From an uncultured Sulfitobacter sp. (GTDB lineage: Bacteria; Pseudomonadota; Alphaproteobacteria; Rhodobacterales; Rhodobacteraceae), in assembly GCF_947502895.1 (NCBI RefSeq), contig NZ_CANNBM010000002.1, positions 682,001 through 746,000 of the forward strand: a stretch of 64,000 bases of DNA. The letters run 5' to 3'. This document shows, piece by piece, positions 43,205-50,983 of this stretch (within the stretch, counting starts at the first letter, position 1; every line of letters starts with the position of its first letter). The notes below the pieces were generated by a model. That model was given only the letters and a program-made list of their open reading frames with translations. It searched no databases and had not been told where the DNA came from. The position numbers were made by a program, and so were the translations under genes.

Positions 43205-43831
43205 ATGAACACACGAGAACACACCCAATCGCGCAAATGGCTAACAGTTGATCAAGCCTTCGCCGTGAGCCAGCAAGCCGGTCTTGACCGCACCAAGAAA
43301 ACCATTCGATCTTGGGCACGCAATGAGCATGTTAACGCCCAAAAGCAAACTACGCCAACCGGTGAGAGGTGGATGGTAGAGGAAAGTTCTCTATCGGTTA
43401 AGATCCGCTCTGAGTTAGAATTTCAGACACAAAAGGCGGTTAACCAAACAGGTGCGAACCTGTCTGAACCTGTACAGACACAGCCCGAACCCGTTCACAC
43501 GGGTGCAGACCAGTACGAACACGCGCAGACGCGTTCGCACGACCGCGAAACGGAACATGCCCACGTTAACCCATCGGAACGGGAGCGGCAGCTTGAGACG
43601 CAAGTCCGGTCGTTGGAGATCGATAAGGCCGTGCGTGACAAGCAGATCGAGTTTTTCACAAAGCAAAACCAAGAAGGGCAGACGAGCCTTCTAAGCCAAA
43701 GCCGGTATATCGGGCACTTGGAAACCCAAGTGATGCGCCTGGGCGGTCAGCCCGATCAAGCATTTCTTCAAGCGCCAGTGCCGCACGTTCCAATCAATCG
43801 TGATCAGCGACCCTTCGACGGTGTGCATTAG
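43205..43831 (+). CDS. DNA-binding protein with coiled coil (excisionase/KfrA-like)
   Basis: A 208-residue protein from the ATG at 43205 (MNTREHTQSRKWLTVDQAFA). The first 65 residues look like a helix-turn-helix of the MerR/excisionase kind (SQQAGLDRTKKTIRSWARN, TGERWMVEES). Residues 85-125 are a low-complexity Thr/Gln/Glu/His-rich linker. Residues about 128-180 are a predicted coiled coil (SERERQLETQVRSLEIDKA). HTH plus coiled coil is typical of plasmid segregation or mobile-element accessory proteins. It is upstream of another HTH gene and the integrase. Confidence 0.6.
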   Translation: MNTREHTQSRKWLTVDQAFAVSQQAGLDRTKKTIRSWARNEHVNAQKQTTPTGERWMVEESSLSVKIRSELEFQTQKAVNQTGANLSEPVQTQPEPVHTGADQYEHAQTRSHDRETEHAHVNPSERERQLETQVRSLEIDKAVRDKQIEFFTKQNQEGQTSLLSQSRYIGHLETQVMRLGGQPDQAFLQAPVPHVPINRDQRPFDGVH

Positions 43832-43873
43832 TCCATGCACCAAGAGCGCGACCACATGATATAATTTGACGAT

Positions 43874-44230
43874 ATGGAAGCGCAAAGCATCGGACAGCTC
43901 CTTCGGGACAGAAACATCATCCTCAAAGGTGGAGACGTCATCACCAATGGCGGTGGTTTTACACAGGTGCCCAATTTCATTCTTGTGAGTAAAAAGGTCA
44001 GCGTGGGGGCAAAGCTGACATATGCGATGCTGCTCAAATACGCTTGGCAGAATGATCACTGTTTTCCAGGACAGGAAACCTTGGCCGAGGACATGGGAGC
44101 GGGGAAGCGATCTGTTGTCAGATGGATCAAGGAACTCGAGGAAGCTGACTTCCTGATCGTCAAAAGACGCGGCTTGGGGAAATCAAATCTGTACGAGTTG
44201 AACCTAACGGCTCGCAAAGCGAAAAACTAG
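43874..44230 (+). CDS. Replication-initiator-like helix-turn-helix protein
   Basis: A 118-residue protein with a winged-helix core: VPNFILVSKKVSVGAKLTYA, then FPGQETLAEDMGAGKRSVVR and WIKELEEADFLIVKRRG, the HTH_36-type fold common in small plasmid replication initiators and phage regulators. It is followed immediately by three palindromes (44232-44290) that could be its binding sites, and then by the convergent integrase gene. Either a replication or an excision/regulatory role for the island is plausible. Confidence 0.7.
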   Translation: MEAQSIGQLLRDRNIILKGGDVITNGGGFTQVPNFILVSKKVSVGAKLTYAMLLKYAWQNDHCFPGQETLAEDMGAGKRSVVRWIKELEEADFLIVKRRGLGKSNLYELNLTARKAKN

Positions 44231-44390
44231 GAGTGCCAAAATGGCACTTCTGGACACGCCAAGCGGTCACCCTTGTGACGCCAATTTGGCACTTCCCTCT
44301 ATAGAAGAATACTCACTTAAGAAGATATATGTCAGCAGCACTCAGATTTTCGATTTTAAAAAGGAATAGGGAGGTTCGAGACAAGGCCAA
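44231..44390. repeat. Palindrome cluster between the HTH gene and the integrase
   Basis: Three inverted repeats in 60 bases: AGTGCCA-AAA-TGGCACT (44232-44248), GTCAC-CCTT-GTGAC (44266-44279) and GCCAATTTGGC (44280-44290) with TGGCACTTCC extending it. The first and third share TGGCACTT. They lie just past the HTH gene and could be operators, initiation sites or a terminator. The rest of the gap has no gene. Confidence 0.55.
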
Positions 44391-45533
44391 TCAAAGCCGC
44401 CCCTTCCGCACGTTGATTGCAGACGCGTCGATGCTGTTCTTCAGATGCACGGCATAGTGCCGTTCAATCATCTCGACGGACGTCCGACAGTTTTTGGCAA
44501 TCTGATAGATGTCCGCGCCTTCCAGAAGGCGAAAAGAGATGTAGCTGTGCCGAAGGGAATAGAGCGACCGCCGATTGCCTTCGCGGTCGATCTTGAGCTC
44601 GATCTCGGCAAGGATGCGATTGAACTGTTTCTTGTGGTCGGCGGGGAACAGCAGGTCGGTCTGCTTGGGGTCGTTCCTTGCAACCATCCGCTGGAAGGGC
44701 ATCACAGCCCCTGTCATGCTCTTGCAGTAACCAGTACCGCGTTTACCACGCACTTCGATCTCGAGGATCGTCTCAGAGGTGCCTTCGTCGTCCACAATCG
44801 ACACATCGCGATATTCCAAACGGTTCACTTCATCAGGGCGCAGGCCAGTATTGGCCATGAACAAGATCAAGTCATGCAATTGCTGGGCACTGTGATGCCA
44901 TGCCTTGCCCTCGGCGCGTTTGATATTTGCGCGGGTCGCTGTGTAGAGCCGTTTGTATTCCTCTGGCGAGAACCAAGCCCTGTGCGTGACTTTTGCTGAT
45001 GCACGGTAAGGTTCAGACAGATCCGGCAACGCGGCCAGCCAGCCGTGCCGAATGGACAGTTTTAGCACCTGCCTAAGTGTGACCACTTCGTGGTGCATCG
45101 TGGAACGAGACGGAGGCTTAAAATCAGGGTCATCCTGCAGACGAAAGATGCGGTAGTCTTGCACCGATCCTGGCGTGATCTGTGACAAGCCCATTTCCCC
45201 AAAGAAGGGGATCAAGTGGTTCCGCAATCGCGCCTTGTGGCCACGCACATAAATCTCGTTGCGCTCACCAGCGGTGATGACCTCGTACTCTTTTACAAAT
45301 CGCGCAGCGGCTTGTTTGAATGTTGTTTCCGCAACCAGTTCGCCTCGGGCCTTCTTGCCCCTCAGATCGAGATACCAGTCCTCAGCGAATTCCTTGGCCT
45401 TTGCCAAGCTTTCTTCTTTCGTACTAACCCGCCGGTTCTTGCCTTCGATATAGGTCGAACACTGCCAAACCGCACTACGCGGTCTTTTGTAGACGTGGAC
45501 TTTGCCACCCAAAATTTGGTGTTTTTCAGCCAT
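44391..45533 (-). CDS. int: Tyrosine integrase of the island
   Basis: A 380-residue tyrosine recombinase from the ATG at 45533 (MAEKHQILGGKV). An N-terminal arm-binding and SAM-like core-binding domain (about residues 1-170) is followed by the catalytic domain: first Arg in ANTGLRPDEVNRLEY, the LRHSYISF box (R and H) and RTSVEMIERHYAVH with the nucleophile Tyr. It is 114 bases from the tRNA-Phe 3-prime end, in the same direction as the tRNA, the usual place for an integrase that targets it. It should catalyse recombination between the 54-bp repeats. Length is normal for the family and all catalytic residues are present. Confidence 0.9.
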   Translation of the reverse strand: MAEKHQILGGKVHVYKRPRSAVWQCSTYIEGKNRRVSTKEESLAKAKEFAEDWYLDLRGKKARGELVAETTFKQAAARFVKEYEVITAGERNEIYVRGHKARLRNHLIPFFGEMGLSQITPGSVQDYRIFRLQDDPDFKPPSRSTMHHEVVTLRQVLKLSIRHGWLAALPDLSEPYRASAKVTHRAWFSPEEYKRLYTATRANIKRAEGKAWHHSAQQLHDLILFMANTGLRPDEVNRLEYRDVSIVDDEGTSETILEIEVRGKRGTGYCKSMTGAVMPFQRMVARNDPKQTDLLFPADHKKQFNRILAEIELKIDREGNRRSLYSLRHSYISFRLLEGADIYQIAKNCRTSVEMIERHYAVHLKNSIDASAINVRKGRL

Positions 45534-45640
45534 CGTAAAACTCACCCTCAAACATGTGTCAGAGTGTGCAAGTTATGTGAAAGCCGGAATCGCGCCAACA
45601 GACAGATGTTGGGTATTTCGCAAGCCATTGTTTTGTATAT

Positions 45641-45694
45641 ATAAAATGGTGCCCAGGGGCGGAATCGAACCACCGACACGAGGATTTTCAATCC
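45641..45694. repeat. Attachment-site copy within tRNA-Phe
   Basis: The 54-bp repeat identical to 18338-18391, covering the 3-prime half of the functional tRNA-Phe plus six bases beyond CCA (ATAAAA side). It defines the integrase-proximal junction of the island. Confidence 0.92.
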
Positions 45695-45721
45695 ACTGCT
45701 CTACCCCTGAGCTACCCGGGC
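45647..45721 (-). tRNA. tRNA-Phe(GAA)
   Basis: Read leftward: acceptor GCCCGGG pairs with CCTGGGC (one G-T), D arm GCTC/GAGC, anticodon loop TTGAAAA giving GAA, T arm GGTGG-TTCGATT-CCGCC, encoded CCA end. The anticodon stem has one T-T mismatch at the second pair. It is the integration target of the island; the element restores its 3-prime end. Confidence 0.92.
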
Positions 45722-45822
45722 ACCGGGACCAGTGAACTGGTCGGGTGTGCGCGTTCTAGGGTCTCTGCTAACAGGTGTCCAGCCCATTTTTACAAACCTT
45801 CGCAACAAGGTGCTTGCGCTTC

Positions 45823-46008
45823 TTAGTGTGGCTTTTGTGCAGGTAGTGTCTCAACCGCCTCGATTGCCTTTTCAATATCTTCGGGATCTTCTGAAGGTGC
45901 CGCGTAGGCGCCTGAAAACCACTTGGCCAGATCAACGTCCGCGCAACGTCTTGAGCAAAAGGGGCGGTATTTTTTGTCCACCTCACCAGCGCAGATCGGA
46001 CAACTCAT
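45823..46008 (-). CDS. yacG: DNA gyrase inhibitor YacG
   Basis: A 61-residue zinc protein with [10 protein letters not shown] and FCSRRCADVDLAKWFSG, the four-Cys zinc site and the DL-x-x-W motif of YacG. It binds GyrB and inhibits gyrase. It overlaps the RNase E/G gene by 4 bases, and that gene overlaps maf, so the three form an operon downstream of infA, a common arrangement in this group. Confidence 0.9.
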   Translation of the reverse strand: MSCPICAGEVDKKYRPFCSRRCADVDLAKWFSGAYAAPSEDPEDIEKAIEAVETLPAQKPH

Positions 46009-47030
46009 GCCAAAAGCTCGGCCAACGGGGCGCGGGCACGTTTACGCTGTAATTCATAATGGCCCAGCGGGGTCCATCCGACCAGCGTTGTCTCCACCTC
46101 ATCCGCCTTAAACGCAGATCGCAAAGCTGTCTCGAATGGGCGGCGGTCCTTTTTGGGCATTGGTGCGAGGTCCAACACGATCTGCCCCCCCAAGCCCCGC
46201 AGACGCAAAGCACGCGGCAACGCCCGTGCACAGGCCATATTGGCCTTGATACCCGCAGCAAGCGATACGTCAGCGCCTGTGTTCACATCCACAGCGACCA
46301 AGGCGCGTGTCGGCTCCACATACATAGAGGCGCCCCCTGACAGCGCTACACGGTCCTGTGCCAGACTATCGAGGGCATCGAGTACGCCGTGGTCTTCGAA
46401 CCCACCGGCCTGTGTCACAACTTCGGCAGGGGCTACCCAGTCACGCCATGCCAGTACGTGGGGTCCGTCCCCTTCGGCGAGTGTTTCCATCTCTGTGCTT
46501 TCGTCACCCAGCACATTTTGCGCAAGCTCCAGCATTGCTTCGATATCCTCGGAAATGGCATCCGCATCGCCCCCCGCACAGCAAGACCGCAAAATCAGAC
46601 CATAAGCTGCGCCATCCATCGCGTCATGCGCGATTTCGAGTAGGCGGTCCCGCTCTTCCTCGTCACGGATGGAGCGGGAAATGTTCAGGCCCGGAGCCTC
46701 TGGCGTGATAATCGCATAGCGGCTTTTGAACAGGAGCTTTGAAGTGACGGGGATTGCCTTGCCATCTTCGGCAAATCCGCTGACCTGCACAAGTATTGGC
46801 TGACCTGGTGCCAATCCTTTGATCTGGCGCAAAAACGCAGACCCATCGGGCGTTTTGAGGAACATGCCTCCCTGCCCTTTTACAGGTCGATCCGCAATCG
46901 CGCGGTAGATCGTTCCACTGCGCGGCACGTCAGGCGTATCAACAAGCAGATCATCGAGCGTACCATCCACCATTAAAGCGGCGGCTTCGATTTCGCCCAG
47001 ATGGTCCAGAATAATAGTGCGGCCCTTCAT
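46005..47030 (-). CDS. Ribonuclease E/G family protein (short form)
   Basis: A 341-residue protein from the ATG at 47030 ([20 protein letters not shown]). It has the RNase E/G catalytic half: [20 protein letters not shown] with the metal-binding Asp, and a [10 protein letters not shown] segment with the second Asp. The protein is much shorter than RNase E and lacks the S1-domain length and the Zn-link motif of full enzymes, as do the small RNase E/G proteins encoded beside maf in Rhodobacterales. It probably processes RNA, but the exact substrate is unknown. It overlaps maf by 4 bases. Confidence 0.8.
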   Translation of the reverse strand: MKGRTIILDHLGEIEAAALMVDGTLDDLLVDTPDVPRSGTIYRAIADRPVKGQGGMFLKTPDGSAFLRQIKGLAPGQPILVQVSGFAEDGKAIPVTSKLLFKSRYAIITPEAPGLNISRSIRDEEERDRLLEIAHDAMDGAAYGLILRSCCAGGDADAISEDIEAMLELAQNVLGDESTEMETLAEGDGPHVLAWRDWVAPAEVVTQAGGFEDHGVLDALDSLAQDRVALSGGASMYVEPTRALVAVDVNTGADVSLAAGIKANMACARALPRALRLRGLGGQIVLDLAPMPKKDRRPFETALRSAFKADEVETTLVGWTPLGHYELQRKRARAPLAELLA

Positions 47031-47605
47031 GAGCTTTCTCCGTACAAGGGGTATCCTGCTGCGCGCAGCAGATTTGCAGTTTCGGCAAGGGGTAGACCAA
47101 CAATGCCAGTAAACGAGCCTGATATCCAAGGGATCAGCACACCTGCAGGCCCCTGAATACCATAGCCGCCAGCCTTGCCGTCCCAATCACCTGTGTCGAG
47201 ATAGGTCCGCAGTTCGTCTTCGGCCAGATTTTTCATCCGCACCGTACTGACCACATCACGCTCCCACAGCTTTTCGCCACGTCTCACGGCGACGGCGGTA
47301 ATAACTTTGTGCCGACGCCCTGACAAAGCGCGAAGAAATCGCTCGGCCTCGGCCCGATCAGCAGGTTTGCCCAGAATACGGCGGCCCAGCGATACCGTAG
47401 TGTCGGCGCATAGAACAATGTCGTCCGCGTCTGCTGGAACCGCTGCCACTTTCTCACGGGCCATGCGTGCGCAATACGGCCTCGGCAGTTCGGCTTTGAT
47501 CGGGCTCTCGTCGATGTCGGGCGCACGGATGTCATCCGCTACAACGCCGATTTGCGCCAACAATTCCTTGCGGCGCGGTGATCCTGATCCGAGGATAAAT
47601 TTCAT
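47027..47605 (-). CDS. maf: Maf-family nucleoside triphosphate pyrophosphatase
   Basis: A 192-residue Maf protein. It opens with the family signature [20 protein letters not shown] (GSxSPRR), and [18 protein letters not shown] holds the catalytic acid. C-terminal [16 protein letters not shown] is also conserved. These enzymes hydrolyse non-canonical or m-modified NTPs. It lies downstream of infA and overlaps the RNase E/G gene. Confidence 0.9.
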   Translation of the reverse strand: MKFILGSGSPRRKELLAQIGVVADDIRAPDIDESPIKAELPRPYCARMAREKVAAVPADADDIVLCADTTVSLGRRILGKPADRAEAERFLRALSGRRHKVITAVAVRRGEKLWERDVVSTVRMKNLAEDELRTYLDTGDWDGKAGGYGIQGPAGVLIPWISGSFTGIVGLPLAETANLLRAAGYPLYGESS

Positions 47606-47647
47606 GAGCGGCTCCTCGCCCGTCTCGGCAGGCAGGCGGGGGTCAGT

Positions 47648-47866
47648 TTACTTGAAACGGTAGTTGATCCGGCCTTTGGTCAGATCATAAGGGGTCATTT
47701 CGACCTGTACCTTATCACCTGCCAGAACGCGGATTCGGTTCTTGCGCATTTTGCCTGCCGTATGTGCGATGATCTCATGGCCGTTTTCAAGCTCGACCCG
47801 GAACGTCGCATTCGGCAGGAGTTCCTTAACGACACCGGGGAATTCGAGCGTATCTTCCTTGGCCAT
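47648..47866 (-). CDS. infA: Translation initiation factor IF-1
   Basis: A 72-residue OB-fold protein, the normal IF-1 length, with [20 protein letters not shown], the [12 protein letters not shown] turn and a terminal [15 protein letters not shown] ribosome site lies close before the ATG. It heads the infA-maf-rnase-yacG cluster. A GCCCCT-AATGC-AGGGGC hairpin lies just upstream (about 47884-47901), possibly in its leader. Confidence 0.95.
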   Translation of the reverse strand: MAKEDTLEFPGVVKELLPNATFRVELENGHEIIAHTAGKMRKNRIRVLAGDKVQVEMTPYDLTKGRINYRFK

Positions 47867-48113
47867 GGTCTCTCCTGTAAGTTCGCCCCTAATGCAGGGG
47901 CACGCGCCTAAATGAGCGCATCCGAGCAGTTTTTCAAGGGGAGATACGCCATAGACGCATAATTTACGCCCCAGGTCATGCCAGCTTGGCTATTGTTGGC
48001 GGGAACATCGCCAGCTGGGCGCCATCCTTCTACTCATGCGCGTACATGGCCTGCTTGACGCATCATCGCTGCAACTGCACAACAGAGCCAGTCCGCGCAG
48101 CTGGAGTATTCAA

Positions 48114-48809
48114 ATGGGCAACATCGTCATCCTCACCGGAGCAGGCATTTCCGCAGAAAGCGGCATCGAGACTTTTCGTGCCGAAACAGGGCTTTGGGCG
48201 CAGCACCGCGTAGAGGATGTTGCAACACCCGAAGGCTTTGCGCGCGATCCACAGCTTGTGGTGACCTTCTATAATGGCCGGCGCGCACAGGCTGCAGATG
48301 CCCAGCCAAACGCGGCGCACAAAGCACTGGCCCGGCTGGAGGCTGAACATCAAGGCGAGGTATTGGTAGTCACGCAGAATGTCGATGACCTGCACGAACG
48401 TGGTGGCTCGCGAAATTTGATCCACATGCATGGCGCGCTTAATTCCGCATTGTGTGGCCAGTGTGACAATCGCTGGGAGGCGCCCATGCAAATGCATGTG
48501 GGCCAAACCTGCCCGGCCTGTACGGCGCCTGCTGCGCGCCCTGATATCGTCTGGTTTGGCGAAATCCCCTATCAGATGGAGCGTATTTTCGAGGCGATCA
48601 GCCGCGCTGGTCTGTTCGTCGCAATCGGCACATCCGGCAATGTGTATCCCGCCGCAGGATTCGTAGCGGAGGCTGCGCGCGCAGGCGCGGCAACACTTGA
48701 GATCAATCTCGAACCTTCGGCTGTGGGATCGCAATTTGACGACGCACTGCTGGGTCCTGCAACGCAGACCGTTCCTGCTTGGGTCAATGATATTCTCAAA
48801 CGTGGCTAG
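48114..48809 (+). CDS. cobB: Sir2-family NAD-dependent protein deacylase
   Basis: A 231-residue sirtuin from the ATG at 48114 (MGNIVILTGAGIS), GGAG 8 bases upstream. Motifs: GAGISAESGIETFR, TQNVDDLHERGG with the catalytic His in HMHGALN, a zinc site from CGQC and CPAC, and DIVWFGE. It removes acyl groups from lysines using NAD. Class III-type residues (Tyr and Arg of desuccinylases) are not clearly recognisable, so substrate choice is open. It is monocistronic. Confidence 0.9.
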   Translation: MGNIVILTGAGISAESGIETFRAETGLWAQHRVEDVATPEGFARDPQLVVTFYNGRRAQAADAQPNAAHKALARLEAEHQGEVLVVTQNVDDLHERGGSRNLIHMHGALNSALCGQCDNRWEAPMQMHVGQTCPACTAPAARPDIVWFGEIPYQMERIFEAISRAGLFVAIGTSGNVYPAAGFVAEAARAGAATLEINLEPSAVGSQFDDALLGPATQTVPAWVNDILKRG

Positions 48810-48867
48810 GGATGATCGGAATTTTCAAAAATTCCAGCCGGTTTTTGACAAAAGATCGCTCCCGTGG

Positions 48868-49344
48868 TTAGCGGGTCAAATCCACAGGAACCGTGATTTC
48901 GATCTCGCCCGCCTCTTCAAACACCAGTGTGACAGGCACCAATTGGCCTTGCACCAAAGGTGCATCCAGCCCCATGAACATCAAATGATCTCCACCACGG
49001 GCAAAGGAATGGCGCGCCCCATCAGGCACAGCAACGCCGCCCTCAATCGCGCCCATGCGCATCACACCATCGGCGTCCTGAGTGTGGGTGTGCAGCTCAA
49101 CCCGCCCGGACAAGTCTGAACGTACCGCGACAAGCCGATCATCACGTCCTGTATTGTTGACTAGCCCCAAAAACGCCGCCGCTGAAGTGGAGGTTGGCAA
49201 GCTGCTGCGCAGATAAGGCTCTTCAATCACAAAAGCCGCATCACTTTGATCCAGCGGCGACATTTTCACCGAAACCGCCGCCATGACCACAGCCATCAAG
49301 GCAAACAGAACAACCAGCCCGATAACAGGTTTTGAGTGTTTCAT
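48868..49344 (-). CDS. PCu(A)C copper chaperone
   Basis: A 158-residue protein from the ATG at 49344 (MKHSKPVIGLVVL), preceded by GAGGAG. An N-terminal membrane-spanning or signal segment (residues 8-28) is followed by the PCuAC domain with copper ligands in VELHTHTQDADGVMRMGAI and HSFARGGDHLMFMGLD, the H-x(n)-M-x(21)-H-x-M pattern. Such proteins deliver copper to cytochrome oxidase in the periplasm. No copper-oxidase genes are adjacent. Confidence 0.88.
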   Translation of the reverse strand: MKHSKPVIGLVVLFALMAVVMAAVSVKMSPLDQSDAAFVIEEPYLRSSLPTSTSAAAFLGLVNNTGRDDRLVAVRSDLSGRVELHTHTQDADGVMRMGAIEGGVAVPDGARHSFARGGDHLMFMGLDAPLVQGQLVPVTLVFEEAGEIEITVPVDLTR

Positions 49345-49410
49345 AACAAAGCTCCTCTGTGCCGCAATCCACATATCAACGCAGTTGATGCGTGGCCAAC
49401 GGGTCAAAAC

Positions 49411-49445
49411 GAAAACGACCCCGCCCTGCGGTCAGGACGGGGTCG
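49411..49445 (-). terminator. Rho-independent terminator of rpmB
   Basis: Reading leftward, CGACCCCGTCCTG pairs with CAGGGCGGGGTCG (one mismatch) around a short loop and is followed by TTTTCGTTTT. It lies 24 bases past the rpmB stop. Confidence 0.88.
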
Positions 49446-49468
49446 GCAATTTCATCGTCCAGTATCGC

Positions 49469-49768
49469 TTAGGACAGGGCTTCTGCCTGCGCGCTGGACT
49501 TGGCAATCGCTTTTTTGATCTTCAGCGCGTTGTCGGACAGCTCGGTGTCTTTGGCTTTGGCCAAAAACTTGTCCAAACCACCGCGGTGATCAACGCTGCG
49601 CAGCGCGGCAGCAGAGATACGCAATTTGAAACCGCGACCCAGCGATTCGGACTGGAGCGTTGTGTCGTTGAGGTTTGGCAGGAACCGGCGGCGTGTGCGG
49701 TTCTTGGCGTGGGATACGTTGTTGCCCGACATCGGGCCTTTTCCGGTCAATTCGCAACGGCGCGACAT
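49469..49768 (-). CDS. rpmB: 50S ribosomal protein L28
   Basis: A 99-residue protein beginning [20 protein letters not shown], the canonical L28 start; [20 protein letters not shown] and [20 protein letters not shown] follow. The length is the alphaproteobacterial norm (longer than the 78 residues of enteric L28 because of a C-terminal extension). It is a single-gene unit with its own terminator. Confidence 0.96.
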   Translation of the reverse strand: MSRRCELTGKGPMSGNNVSHAKNRTRRRFLPNLNDTTLQSESLGRGFKLRISAAALRSVDHRGGLDKFLAKAKDTELSDNALKIKKAIAKSSAQAEALS

Positions 49769-49906
49769 GGGTTCATCCTCTTGGTTCGGCGCGGCACTCT
49801 GTATGCAGTACCACAGCTAATCAGGCCGCGCGATCAGCGACCCGTAAATTGGTTCGTAGGCATTAGGAGGAATCGCAGCACAGGTCAACCCGCGAACCCC
49901 GCTTTC

Positions 49907-50884
49907 TCAGCGATCCCCGCGCAATTCGCGCACAAACGCAGCGGCAGCGGCAGCAGGCTCTTGCCAACCTGCGGCCACGGCATCGCTCAAGGTGGCCAGC
50001 GCCTTACGGGCGTGGGGTTGGTCCAGCTGTGCAAGCAGGGCCGTTTTCACCGCATCTTCAAACCAATAGCGCGCCTGATCTGCACGCGTCTGGTCCCAGA
50101 ACCCTGTCTCGCGCCGCCAATCGGACAGCGTTTTCAACGTCTCCCAAACCTCGGGCAATCCGCGCTGCTCCAGCGCAGACACAGTCATGGCACGCGGATA
50201 TCCCTCGGGGTCTTGCGGGCGTTTGCGCAGCAAACGCAACGCGCCTGCGTAGTCAGCCTGCGTGCGAATAGCCGTGGCTTTCAGATCGCCGTCGGCTTTG
50301 TTGATCACGATCAGGTCCGCCATCTCCATGATGCCGCGCTTGACGCCCTGCAACTCGTCCCCGCCCGCAGGCGCAAGCAGCAACAAGAACAGGTCGGACA
50401 TTTGTGCCACAACAGTCTCCGATTGCCCCACGCCTACAGTCTCGATCAGCACCACATCAAATCCCGCCGCCTCGCAAAGCGCCACCGCTTCACGCGTACG
50501 GCGTGCCACACCACCCAAATGCGTCTGGCTGGGGCTGGGGCGAATAAAGGCGTTTGGATCGCGACTCAGTAAATCCATCCGCGTTTTATCGCCAAGAATC
50601 GAGCCCCCCGAGCGCGACGAGCTGGGATCAACCGCAAGCACGGCCACACGCAGGCCCTGCCCCGTCAGCATCAAACCAAAGCTCTCGATAAAGGTCGATT
50701 TGCCCACACCCGGTGTGCCTGAAAGCCCGATGCGCAATGCCTCGCGGTCTTGGCCCAGCGCTGCAAGCAACTCTGTGGCCTGTGCGCGGTGGTCCTCCCG
50801 ACCGCTCTCCACCAGCGTGATGCCCCGCGCCAACGCGCGGCGCTCTCCTGCGCGGATGCGTTTCGCCATATCGGTGATATCCAT
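49907..50884 (-). CDS. meaB: Methylmalonyl-CoA mutase-associated GTPase MeaB
   Basis: A 325-residue G3E-family GTPase. Walker A is [16 protein letters not shown], followed by [20 protein letters not shown], the ETVGVGQSE switch and [10 protein letters not shown] base-recognition motif. MeaB guards methylmalonyl-CoA mutase (or related B12 mutases) and gates cofactor loading. The mutase gene is not in the window. It is divergent from hrpB with about 100 bases between the starts. Confidence 0.92.
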   Translation of the reverse strand: MDITDMAKRIRAGERRALARGITLVESGREDHRAQATELLAALGQDREALRIGLSGTPGVGKSTFIESFGLMLTGQGLRVAVLAVDPSSSRSGGSILGDKTRMDLLSRDPNAFIRPSPSQTHLGGVARRTREAVALCEAAGFDVVLIETVGVGQSETVVAQMSDLFLLLLAPAGGDELQGVKRGIMEMADLIVINKADGDLKATAIRTQADYAGALRLLRKRPQDPEGYPRAMTVSALEQRGLPEVWETLKTLSDWRRETGFWDQTRADQARYWFEDAVKTALLAQLDQPHARKALATLSDAVAAGWQEPAAAAAAFVRELRGDR

Positions 50885-50983
50885 AAAATGCCTCCACGCG
50901 GTTTCATGTGGTTTTCACGCCCAGCGCCATGAATGTCCAGCCTTGCCCCCCGCCTGCGCAACACGGATAAAGCTGCCATGCCC

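Larger units (their letters stand above)
18338..45694. mobile_element. Integrated mobilizable island in tRNA-Phe
   Basis: About 27.4 kb bounded by a perfect 54-bp direct repeat (18338-18391 and 45641-45694). The right copy overlaps the 3-prime half of an intact tRNA-Phe, and the left copy is an orphan fragment. A tyrosine integrase lies just inside the tRNA end. Gene content supports mobility: primase, HTH proteins, two HerA/VirD4-like ATPases, a Replic_Relax protein, DUF736 and DUF3768. AT content rises sharply in cargo blocks (20.3-23.8 kb and 36.9-43 kb) compared with the backbone. No VirB/Trb channel genes were found, so self-transfer by a classic type IV system is unlikely. Confidence 0.88.

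Noticed and set aside
43430..43560. Iteron or CRISPR-like repeats of GAACC/GTTCG words
   Set aside because: They lie inside the coding frame of the HTH protein and reflect its low-complexity linker; spacing is irregular.
49283..50572. Rightward 429-codon frame
   Set aside because: Antisense across rpmB, the terminator and meaB, all of which are certain.
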